Assembly: GCA_030374805.1 (NCBI GenBank)
Contig: JARGSG010000258.1
Coordinates: forward strand, 62,001-126,000
Source: Gracilaria gracilis
Lineage: Eukaryota > Rhodophyta > Florideophyceae > Gracilariales > Gracilariaceae
DNA length: 64,000 nt
Reading direction: 5' to 3'
The notes under the pieces were generated by a model, which was not told where the DNA came from, did not search any database, and saw only the letters and a program-made list of their open reading frames with translations. This document shows positions 31,868 through 42,259 of the stretch, piece by piece (position 1 is the first letter of the stretch; each line of letters begins with the position of its first letter). The position numbers and the translations under genes are program-made.

Positions 31868-33460
31868 TGGGGGGCAATCCGGGCTATAGAAATGAAGAAG
31901 ATAGGAGCAATTCGCGAATTGAGTTTGATTGCTATTCAGTTCGTGGATAGAACACTCTTGGTGTAACAAAATGGTCTCTCCTTGCCTCGAAGATTATTTG
32001 TCTTTAGTTTACAACCCGTTGTAGGGGTGATGTTGATGTACTGAGTAAATTAAAACGACGGAAGACATCCGTTCTATATCGCTTAATGAGACAAGTCCAC
32101 TTCTTCGTGAAATATGAAGTCTGCTATGGACCCATGACCCAACAACCTAAAACGCTTCCCTTGAAACGTTGCGGACAGGCACAGATCGGGCCTTGTTGCG
32201 ATCACTGACCTACTATCTACGTGTTCGTGAATTAGGCAAACGGAAAGTACGTCATTCGTTTTCGGTTGCTTGACCTTTTGGAAGTTGTCACGCCCGCTAT
32301 TTCTGCTCACTTGCCAACGGAACGGAGCAAATGCACTGGCGTAGATCTATTCTAATAGTTGCTTCGGAGTTCCCCTTTCCTACGCTGCCCTCAATCAATT
32401 CTTGAGGGATTGAGGGATTAGTTTTCGAAAACATTAGTAATGTATTGATTGTTTACCTCCAGCTAATACTGGAATTTAGACAGAATGCTACAGAGCATTT
32501 CTTTGCTGCGAATGGTTGGCGAGGACCGCAATCGACACGCGCATCTCGCCAGTGTTCGACTAGAAGTCGATCCCTGCCCTACCCGTATAAAGCCAACATT
32601 TGACCGGCATATGCTCTTTTGTTTTTCATGTAATCCTGTTTCCCAATACTGAGGATTATCCAGAAGATGTGAATCGATACGGAAATTGGGAAAGTAGTGA
32701 AAATTGGTTAGCGACCTTTCGGGCTGTATTTATTGTGTGGAGGAGCGCATCGCGACTGTTGTTGGTGGGCAGAGTTTCAGAAGGTCAGTGATTATCGTCG
32801 TGCTCTCATTCTGCGGTGAACGCCTCCCGTGAGGCCGTTCGGTGCCTGTGCGCCGTTCTAACCGCCCCCACTCACGACATGAGTGTTGTTCTACGACACT
32901 GACGACCGTCATTGCCTGCCTACTGCGGGAGTTAGAGCCACCACTTTACGCAGTAGACACCGGTTTTGCTCGTGTCTCTACAGGAGATGAACAATGAAGT
33001 ACTTCTATAGCGTGTAGATAATGCAAAGTGTTCACGTAAACTTTGAAATATAAGCACTTGGATAAAGAATTTACACCATATCTACATGACTACTAAGATA
33101 TTCAACGTTCTACGGTATCCAATGTAAACTTCCGTCTCATGCAAGTTGGTGGAACCAGCGGTGTTGACAGTGCTCTCCCTCGGAAACTTGGAATCCATAA
33201 CTGTTACAAAGCCGGGTTTAGCAGCAACGAACTGTAGGTGAACACCATCAAACTTCCTCTGAGTTCGGTCCTCTAAGCACATGATGGGACAAGAAGCTGT
33301 AACCCACTTAGATGATCGAGAAACAGGGGCAGGTCATTCTCAAAACGGTACAGATTGGTGACAACTAGGACCAAAAGAGTTTTTTCAAGAACCTGAAAGG
33401 CACTTTGGACCAACACAATCCGAAGAGGTGGTTTGTTTCGCCCAAAAAGGTTTGGAAGAA
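31868..33460. other. Intergenic stretch with a diverged repeat
   Basis: Apart from the repeat near 33080-33310, which has a relative at 48795-48990, only short featureless frames occur. Confidence 0.4.
33080..33310 (-). repeat. Diverged repeat R8, copy 1 (partner 48795-48990)
   Basis: Both copies end with AACCCACTTAG and TGGGACAAG in the same order. Their minus-strand translations share DSKFPR and a following (S/A)xxNL segment, so the similarity is visible at protein level. This suggests a remnant of a coding element that is not recognised. Confidence 0.55.
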
Positions 33461-33781
33461 TTAGGATTTCATGACCAGGAACATAAGAATCTTTACGTCA
33501 CCGACTTCGAGAGGCAGCAACGCCAGATACGTGATAAGGACGCGTTCGGATATTAAGCATAGCATATGGAATAGAGTTCTCTTAGTATCTCCTTGCTCTT
33601 TGTTTTCTGATATGAAGAGTGGAACAATTACGGCTTCAAAGAAGGAATAGGAATTGGGAATTGCTCGGAACGGTATATCTACACCGCGCCGCCGAGCACC
33701 ATTATTTAGCCACAACACGGATCGCGTTTTTGGATCGTACTTGTGATCGCATTCGAATGCATCGGTTGCCCGTGTTCGCAT
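33461..33781 (-). CDS. Doubtful 106-residue frame
   Basis: The frame begins with an ATG at 33781 (MRTRATDAFECDHKYD) and has a hydrophobic second half (LITYLALLPLEVGDVKILMFLV). No domain, promoter or homologous copy is visible. It reads more like protein than neighbouring frames but could be chance or a fragment. Confidence 0.25.
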   Translation of the reverse strand: MRTRATDAFECDHKYDPKTRSVLWLNNGARRRGVDIPFRAIPNSYSFFEAVIVPLFISENKEQGDTKRTLFHMLCLISERVLITYLALLPLEVGDVKILMFLVMKS

Positions 33782-35262
33782 GCAGCTGGCGCCAATGAAG
33801 ATGCCATCTTTCTTGTTTAAAGTGCGGCTTGCGCAACGGCAATCGAGTCTGCTTCATTTGATTATAAATAGGTGTCATGAAGAGCGGTGGAGACTAGCGC
33901 ATTTTTCATCTATTGGTGACAACTTTGGAAACCAAAGATTGTTGACAGCACGTAATCTAGTGAAAAAGGGAGAGTTTCGCGTGAAAATCAAGAGACAGAA
34001 ATACATCAAAAGAATTCTAGAAACCCTAAGTTCCGTTGAACATATCTATGATACTTGATTGCTCACGAGAAACCCCATTTTAGATACGGAGGGAGAACCG
34101 TTCAGGGCAAACGATCGTTACTAAACTCGCTGTTTGAGATCCAATCACCGGCTTGAATTCACTTCGTGATAGTACGTACGTTCATAAAACTTGGCTTTAA
34201 ACTAACATCCAACATAGTTGAAAAACTCAAACAAATGTTCATTAATATGAGTAGTTCACAGAAAGATGAAGATTTGATTGTGTGCTCTAGTTTATTCGAA
34301 TTAGTTTAAGATACAATTCTATGAAGACTTCAAAGACGAAGCTGTTCGCCAGGGGCCCAGGAGATAAGTTTTACTTTGTCAAAACTGCTCACATATTCAG
34401 TCCCCAATTAGATACACGACGCTGTTAACCATTAAGCTTATACTGGTTCGCACCCTGTAACTCCTCAGGAGGACTGTTTTAGGGAGGCTATATGGCTTTG
34501 ATGTTGCGTTGACTCAACGGCTTGCGCGAAGCGTGCACGATAGACATAAAAACAGGCAGTACACCGTAGCACAGATAGGTTGTTCATCTACGACTGGATG
34601 AGAGGCGAGGGCCTGATAGTGCAGCGAGGAGTAGATTGGGGTTCTCACACATGGTAAGGAAACTGGGGGGAAATACTTTGAATCTAGTTCAGCATGAATG
34701 GGTCAAACGAATCTCTAATGAGAACCCTGAACCTTTTCTTCACTGCCATGTCGCAGTGTTTTTACATCTTCAAATTGCTTTCGAAGATATTCCAGAGATA
34801 GCGAAGAATAGGCAAAAATGAAATTGATTCATTTGTTTTCTTCTTGGTGAGATATGCATTTCTAATTTGCCTATCATAGCAAAGTAGCTATGAACCCCTT
34901 GTCCATGCAACGCACCAAAAGTGGGCACATTCTTGTTCATTTCCCCTCTCATTCGATTCAAAGATGTCCTTCAGTTGCCTCCAGCAGTGGAATTGAATGA
35001 ATCTCTAGAAAAGAGCTTCCGTTCTTTCATATTTACCTCACTTTTCTTGTCTTCCACAATTCACTGCACAGAGATTCATGCGCCGCCAAGTAATCTTCAC
35101 TCTCCTCTCCGTTTCCTTTTCAGGAACGGATTAATTCCATTTAAGCTGTCGCTTCTGTCCCGCCCAATCTGTTCCAGCATCTGGTCTCTCCTTCCTTGAC
35201 TCTGCAGCTCATCACAATACCTTGAAGGATCGACCATACCCGACTGTGCAGTATCAGACAAG
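33782..35262. other. Intergenic, nothing recognised
   Basis: Short frames on both strands carry no domain. No repeat copy or promoter was supported. Confidence 0.4.
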
Positions 35263-35611
35263 ATGATCGGAATCATTTCTATTTGGGTGACTACTTTCGC
35301 AGCCTCCTTTGCTGTTGGCTTGCAGTTGTTCCGAAAGAACAAAAAGAGTGCTGGTCTCCAGTGTTCTTCCTCCCCAGATAACTGGAGCAAAATGGAAGAA
35401 ATGGAGATTCTACTACGGAACAACCACGTTTCTTTTGGAAAAACTGGCGGGGGCGCATGTTCGGTGTCTGAAAGCGGCTGGGGCAGAACCGGACAAAAAC
35501 GGGAGGTTTAACTTGGACGAATTAGAGGATCGGATTCTTCTCATGAAGAATAGATCCAAACCACCTCTTCCCCCGAAACCCACACCCCAAAATACGAAGA
35601 ACGCCCCTTAG
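35263..35611 (+). CDS. Possible small membrane-anchored protein, frame broken
   Basis: The ATG at 35263 opens a hydrophobic N-terminus (MIGIISIWVTTFAASFAVGL) followed by basic residues (FRKNKK). The better-looking continuation is in another frame, from about 35375 to 35611: FYYGTTTFLLEKLAGAHVRC, an acidic DELEDRI segment and a Pro/Lys tail (KPPLPPKPTPQ). Joining needs a one-base shift near 35360-35400. No family is recognised. The annotation is tentative: frameshifted gene, assembly error or coincidence. Confidence 0.35.
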
Positions 35612-36640
35612 GAGGACTGACAACTGCGCTGTTGAGGTGTAGTAATTTAAAGTGCAAAAAAGAAAACGAGAAAGAAAGGAGGCAGATGATGGCACTTTTC
35701 GCAGTGTGGGTTGAAGTGGGCCTTCTGTTGAACTTTGAGTGGGTAAGTGTTCACAAATGTTTTTGGGAAACGAAGGTCTCCACGGCGCAACACACTGCCC
35801 GTGTCCTCGTGTTTTTGTGAATCGCCGCCATGCATCGTTTGCAGTGCAAACATGCACATCAGGATCAGACGAATAGGTACCGTTAGTACAAGAACGAAAA
35901 ATAAAAATGAAAACATAAATAATCGAACTTGATCAGCTGCGTCGTGTGTCCATCCAAGGTGGAAGCTAGAGCTCTCTTATCTACCCTTGTGTCTAACTTG
36001 GGCGAAGGCAGCGATCGTGATGTATTATGAAAGTCAAGGGCGCTCTCCTCGGGTCTACGTAGTGGAATGAGCATCAGTGAAGGCATTACCGTTTGCAAAT
36101 CGATAGACCAAATTCGGTGGTTGCTTTCCCGCGCGAAGCAACCGCATCACCGCTGCGAAGAAGCATGTGTTCGTCGTCAACACTCAAGACCTGCGGCATG
36201 GCAAGCGAATTATCTCCGTGCGTGTAACTCTAAACCCGGGTTTTCATCATCCTAGCCATGAGTGAAATGCCAGCACAATGAGTACTCAAGTCTGCAAGTT
36301 GATGAAGTTCGTTTGCATAGTGCCTTGTTTGTTTTCCTTTTACGACTGGTTGGTTTGTAAGCGAGACATTGAAGTGCAAGTACTGCGGTTTGGATCTGCA
36401 TGTCAAAGCTTGTCTATAGGCTGCTGGAAGAACTGAATAAGGTACAGGATGACGAGAAGGGCGTGCTGGTTATAGATGATATTAAGTAGCAATCATGCGT
36501 CAGGGAAGAAGTGGGTTACCGACAAGAATCGAGGCTCGCGATGCTGGAGCAAGAACAAAATGATGGGGAAAGCACCATTTCAGCGGTCTGTACACCTTCG
36601 TATCTACTTCGCGTGAGCTTAGGGCCGTGTCTTTCGCGCA
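35612..36640. other. Intergenic, nothing recognised
   Basis: No domain-bearing frame or repeat copy was seen between the small membrane frame and the 3' end of the NB-ARC/WD40 gene. Confidence 0.4.
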
Positions 36641-39600
36641 TCAACGCAATACTTTACAACTTGAGAACCCTTTCTCAGAAAAGTACATGTCGCCCACGCG
36701 AAACACACCGTGCTCGGCAGTGGCGAGCACAACGTCGCTCGCGTTTGTGCCGTCTGTGACGCGGCCACTCTTGTCGAATTGCTCGATCACCGCTTCGTAC
36801 CGGTTCGACCACAGAAGCGCAGCGTCGTCAGAGGTCGAATCTCCATTTGTTGTCGAAGTCATCACACACTCTCCAAGAGCCACGTCCCACACCCTACGGA
36901 CAACGGTGGCTGCTCTGGGTGCATACTCCTCCCCAGACACCTCTTCCGCCTCATATGTCACCACTTGCAAACCGTGCGCATCTACCCCAACCTGCAACAC
37001 TGGCTTTTCGTGTTCGAATGGTGCGCTGACCTCTTCCCCGCTGCGCACGTCCCATACTCGAACTCTTCCGTCAAGCCGTGAGTGGTGAAACGACGAAGAC
37101 ACTATTCGCGTCATGTCCTCGCTCATGACCACACAACCAATCAAACCCGTGTGAGGGAAAGGCTTTCCCACCGCTTCTCCACTGAGCGCGTCCCACACCT
37201 GAGCTTTCCCGTCGTCAGACCCGGTCACAATTCGAGTCCGGTCTGCGCTTACCGCCACACACGTCACACTAACACCACCTCCTGATATTCCTCCCGTTAC
37301 CGTGCCACTAAGACCGGCCCAGATCCGAACTGTACCGTCGATGGACCCCGATAACCCTCGACTTCCGTCCGCGCTCAAACTCACACATGTTACATTGCAC
37401 TTGTCACCCGTGAGAAGTACACCCACGGCCTCGCCACTCCTAAGTCCGTCCCAGAATCGAACTGTTAGGATACCCGCAGCCAACATTCGCGTCCCGTCCG
37501 CACTCAGCGCCAGACTGTTCACCCATTCCTGAGCCTCGGTCACCATCACCTCTCCACTCTGAACGTTCCAAACTCGAACTTTCATATCCTCCTCCGACCA
37601 ATATGCTGCTCGAGTCCCGTTCTCGTTCATCGCCGCCCATCGCACCACACCCGTATAACCGACAGGGGACGTGCGAACCACATCTCCGTTGAACGCGTTC
37701 CGCACTCGAATGGTCCCGTCTTCGGACTGACTGAAAAATCGAGTCCCATCTCCGCTTACTGCCTTACCATATCCATAGAGCGCCCGCTTCGCGACAGCAC
37801 TGAATGCCAGAGAGTGTCCATAGCGAAGTGAGGAAAGGTCGGTTATCTTTAACACCTCACCTGTCCTAGAGTCCCACAACACACCTTTTCTGTTGGCGTG
37901 TGCTGTAACCAGCAGCTGATCATCACTTGAGAACGCACCTAGTGTTAAAGCCCATTCGTTCTCATCCCCCTGCATGCTTAGATATCTATTCTTCTGAACG
38001 CCACTCGTAAGATTGTAGCTTGTCACCCCCATCTCCCGCTTACCTAAAGGGATATCCGGAACTGTATACCACAAAGCGTAAACATGAGCTTCATGCTGGG
38101 ATAGACACATAATGGGTCCGGGACATCGTATCACGTCTTCTAATGCACTACCAGCAGGCTCTAAGAATCCAACCGAAGCTCTCACCCACGGCCTCGGTGC
38201 ACAACGTTCGATTTCCTCAACAAATGCCTTAGATCTTTCGCATTCCTCTGCGTACCACAATAAACGTCCGTATAGCTGAAACCATGCCTCACCTCTGTTC
38301 TCGTTCACATAGGTCCAACTCATCCGCGCCGCGTTCCCAACCATGTCAATGTATTTCAAGTGCTCTCGTTCATCGACACTTGCGTGACGCAAAGCTGTTT
38401 TCCCGCACTCTAGATCTCGTTCCACCTCGTAGATCCCACCACTCTGCATGCGCTTGACAATCCATTGCGGCTTTGACAATAACCACATCATTTCGTCTTC
38501 GTATCCTGCGTTCCAAAGTACCCTGCAAAGATTATCGAGAATATATCCGTCGTCCTCCGTATCCCACCATGCCATGCACACCTGGCGCTCTTCTTTCTCT
38601 TCAGTTTCCCCAACTTCATGGTCTTCAGCATTTCTCGTACACAACCGTGGCAGCTTCATTCCCTTCCATAATCCAACCCATCTCTTGCCCTTACTTCCTC
38701 TTCCACCACCCTCGTTCCCGCATATGTCCTTGCACGACGCCTTCCTCATTTCACGCTCATACCCAGTGTAGTTATCCACCAGATTCTTGAAGAATCCTCT
38801 AGCTTCCTCCCTCTCCCCCGCTTTCCGTCTCGCGATATCTAACACTAGATCGTGCAGCTGTAACAAAATCACATTACCCTCTCGCCGTATTTGTACTACT
38901 GAAACATCAAACAGCATTTCGACAACCTTCTCCGCTTCATCCCGTTTCTCCAAACCCCATAACCTTTGTAACATGGAAAGCGGAACCTCTTGCTTCTTTT
39001 CAACGACACTCAGCGCTCGAAACTTTTCATCAAACTTCACATCTGGGTCCTCCTTCTCCAATACTTGAAGGGACGTTTCCACTATCTTAGGCAGGGCACC
39101 ATAGGGTGAAGCTTTAACCTCATATAAATCCGTTCGGTTGTCCAGTAGATCCCTGTAGAAGTCTGACCACGCGTTCTGTCGCTCACCCTCCCGCTTCTTG
39201 TACGTATTCGTCAACACTGAACCTCCAGCAATGCCAAATGCAAGCGGGAGCCCCTGACACATATCAAGAATAGCCTCGAACGCCTCTTGGTTTCCCCCCT
39301 CAAGATCATCCGCTCCATCAAACCCAGCATGCCTCATCAACATTCGTCGTGAGAGCTCACAATGACTTTCTTTCACCTCAAACATTACAGTTATATCAGT
39401 GTCACTCAGAAAACGCTTGTCATTGGTGGTGTACACCAGACGACTGTCCTCGTTTACCATTGTCCCTAGCACACTGAACACATCTGAGTCGATGCCATTC
39501 ACCCACCAGATATCATCGATTAGAAACAGACACTTGTGCCGCCTAAACCACCTGCATGCTTTGTCCGATGCCTCTTTAAGCGTCTTGGTCGCTCTCACTT

Positions 39601-40334
39601 TCCGTGCAAGAGTTGAGCCCCCAGTACGCTCAACAATGATGGCAATGCCTTCTATGATATCGGACAGCTTCTTGTCGTTCCCAAGTTGAATGTAGAGTAT
39701 CCCTCCGGGGAATCTTTCTTCCACCTCAGGCAGTACTGCAAGTCCGCGCAGAGCGCATGTTTTCCCAACACCATCTTGACCAGACCGCCGCCACAGCAAC
39801 GATTCGCCCGTCGCTATTACTCACAATTGCTTCCATTAGTTTCCCTTCGCACGTCAACGTCGTGCTGTAATCTAGCGTGAGTCGTGGCGGATTGCTTGGA
39901 ACATTAATATCAGCGCAGTATCCTTCTAATTGTACACTGGATTCTTCCCTGAGAGTTGGGGCGACATTGTTGTTCAGGAACTCAAAGAACTGTTCAACAT
40001 CCGTTTCACACTGCTCCAGAACTTGCTTCATGCGCCTCACGCGTCTCACCATGGTAGCATGGTCTACATCGGCATGGAGTTTATGCAGAGTTTCGCAGTT
40101 GTCTTCAAAAGTGGCGTGATAGTGCTTCAATGTAACGTCCGTGAGTTGATCGGTATCCGAAACAGCTTCCAGCTCTCGACACAGATTAATAGCGTCATTG
40201 TATTTGCGCTCTAATCGTCGCAGAGTTTGGACGTTTTCGTGAGCAATGTCTCGGCGCTGGAAGAACTTGTTCACCGTAATCTCGAGCCTCTCAACAACAG
40301 AGAGAAGCTCTGAAAAGGTCACAATGGACTGCAT
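36641..40334 (-). pseudogene. NB-ARC-WD40 (STAND/NLR-like) gene with a one-base shift at the P-loop
   Basis: The gene begins at an ATG at 40334 with about 185 residues of charged, probably helical-bundle sequence (MQSIVTFSELLSVVERLEI; VRRVRRMKQVLEQCETDV). The frame shifts near 39780-39790. Then comes an NB-ARC: Walker A GQDGVGKTC, Walker B CLFLIDDIWW, a sensor-like RLVYTTND, GLPLAFGIAGG and a winged-helix-like part, followed by a linker and at least seven WD40-type repeats to the end (DGTIRVRNAF, KVRVWNVQSGE, DGTVRIWAGLSG, DGKAQVWDALSGE, DGRVRVWDVRSGE). STAND ATPases of this plan act as nucleotide-switched sensors in immunity or cell death. All motifs are intact in the downstream frame. The single shift may be an assembly error, a recent mutation or recoding. 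A rearranged partial copy lies at 41490-42206. Confidence 0.85.
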
Positions 40335-41489
40335 GACGTTTGCAGGTCATAAAGCACAGAAGCAATTAGGTGATGCAAGGAAAGTTGGAAACCGAGCAGA
40401 ACAATCGCCTCGAAAGACATGCCACCGCCGTACGAGAAGACCGATGATGGTACAGTTCCTTCCTTCGAAAAGAGTAAACGTTTGTGCTCCCCTCGCGTGA
40501 CTGTTCGTGATGAAAAGTGAGTTTCACGAGATACATAATGGTACAAAGGTACGTTGTCAACAAGCTGCGACAAAGGGGATGAGTCGCTTTGACATGCTTT
40601 AAACATAAACGACGGCAAGAGCAAAGCAATTGCGGTTGAAGGGGAAAGAGAAAAGAGTCGGACAAGATCAGGACTCCTGGAGCAACAAGCGAACGAGACT
40701 TCTTCTCATTCGCCCGAAGCGCTGCCGCCCAATGAGCGAACCCCAAAGAGCACCAGCAAGGCGCCTTTAAATCTACCAACGATGTGCCGTGTACACATAT
40801 GTACACTTGTACACTGGTATGTACTATGAATACCAGTACAGGTACGAAGGTACTTAAAACGCGTGATGCAATCATTCTAGTGTGATTGGATTACGCTGGG
40901 GCGCGCGTTGTTGCCGAGCCATACAGCGTGCACACGTTGTCGCAGTTTTCCGCGTTTCTCTTATTGCTCGACACTGTAAGTTGCCCAGGCTACAGCTCTC
41001 CTCCCGATGCAGCTCAATCGCATCGGAGCGCCCCCAATTAGATACGACAAGAAACTCGAGCTCAAGTGAAACGCGTTTGATCAGTCTCCTATCATTCATA
41101 CCCGTTCCCGATTTATGCGACGGTTCCTCCTTTATACAATGCACTGTCACGTACAACGGTACTTGCGGAAGCCTGTTTTGCTCATCTGCGACCCTATTTA
41201 AATAGTTGAATCTTTCTCAAGTAATACAAAATGTAACCCATTCAATTTCTATGCATATTCCGCTAAATGGAGGATTTCCCGCATTCTCCAGGACCCCTTG
41301 CAGAGATCATACAGCATGCACACGTTGTCACTGTTTTCCGGGTTTCTCTTTCTTCTCGGCGCTGAGGTTGTTTGCTGGCAAGATGAAGTGCTGCTGATTC
41401 TCGTGAAGGCGTCCCGGAACAATAGCCGCCGAGCCCACCGATTCAACTCATGCTGATGTAACGTGATTGTCAGTACGAGCTTGGAAAGT
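40335..41489. other. Upstream region of the NB-ARC/WD40 gene with an internal duplication
   Basis: A roughly 65-bp block, GCACACGTTGTC through the following CT-rich stretch, occurs at 40917-40980 and again at 41306-41370. A GTAC-rich segment at 40790-40850 contains the 8-bp inverted repeat ACTGGTAT/ATACCAGT. No separate gene is supported. Confidence 0.5.
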
Positions 41490-41565
41490 TACTTGAATTT
41501 GCTTCATCCGCCTCACGCGTCTCACCATGGTAGCATGATCCACATCCCCATGCAGTTTGCGCAGT
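41490..41565 (-). repeat. Fragment of the NB-ARC gene N-terminal region
   Basis: CGCCTCACGCGTCTCACCAT and its flanks repeat 40030-40085 in the same orientation. On the minus strand it encodes the VDHATMVRRVRRMKQ segment. Confidence 0.85.
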
Positions 41566-41567
41566 GG

Positions 41568-42206
41568 AGCGGAGGAGAGAAAGTGAAAGGATTCTTCAAG
41601 AGTCTGGTGGATAACTACACTGGTTATCGGCGTGGAAATAGAAAGGCGTTGTGCAAGGACACATCCGGGAACGAGGGTGGTGGAGGAGGAGGTAAGGGCA
41701 ATATATGGGTTCGAATAGGGAAGGGAATGAAACTGCGACGGTTGGGCACGAGAAATGCACGGACCATGAAGTTGTGGAAAGTGGAGAAGAGAAAGAAGAG
41801 CACCAAGTGCGCATTGCATGGTGGGATACGGAGGAGGACGGATATGTTCACGATAATCTTTGCAGGGTACTTTTTAACGCAAGATACGAAGACGAATTGA
41901 TGTGGCTATTGTCAAAGCCGCAATGGATTGTCAAGCGCATGCAGAGTGGTGGGATCCACGAGGTGGAACGAGATCTTGAGTGTGGGAAAACAGCTCTGCG
42001 TCATGCACGCGCTGATGAACGAAAGCACTTGAAATACATTGACATGATTGGGAACGCAGCGCGGATGAGTTGGGCCTATGTGAACGAGAATAGAGGAGAG
42101 GCATAGTTTCAGCTATACGGACGTTTATTGTGGTACGCAGAGGAATGCGAAAGAACCAAGGCATTTGTTGAGGAAATCGAACGTTGTGCACCGAGTGTAC
42201 TGATCC
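41568..42206 (+). pseudogene. Inverted partial copy of the NB-ARC/WD40 gene linker region
   Basis: On the plus strand it parallels the parent region between the NB-ARC and WD40 parts: GFFKSLVDNYTGY, then (after a frameshift near 41758-41766) CRVLFNARYEDELMWLLSKP, KRMQSGGIHEVERDLECGK and MSWAYVNENRGEA. A TAG at 42104-42106 replaces the parent's Trp (WFQLYGRLLWY). Similarity stops near 42195. Only the middle of the gene is present, in opposite orientation to the parent and fused to a same-orientation N-terminal fragment at 41490-41565. Confidence 0.88.
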
Positions 42207-42259
42207 TGCTCTCAGTCCTTTGGTTACCTTTTCTCTGGGTTTCAGGATGAAAAACAATT

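Noticed and set aside
35522-35857. 111-residue minus frame
   Set aside because: No domain, promoter or homologous copy; a shadow of the better plus frame.
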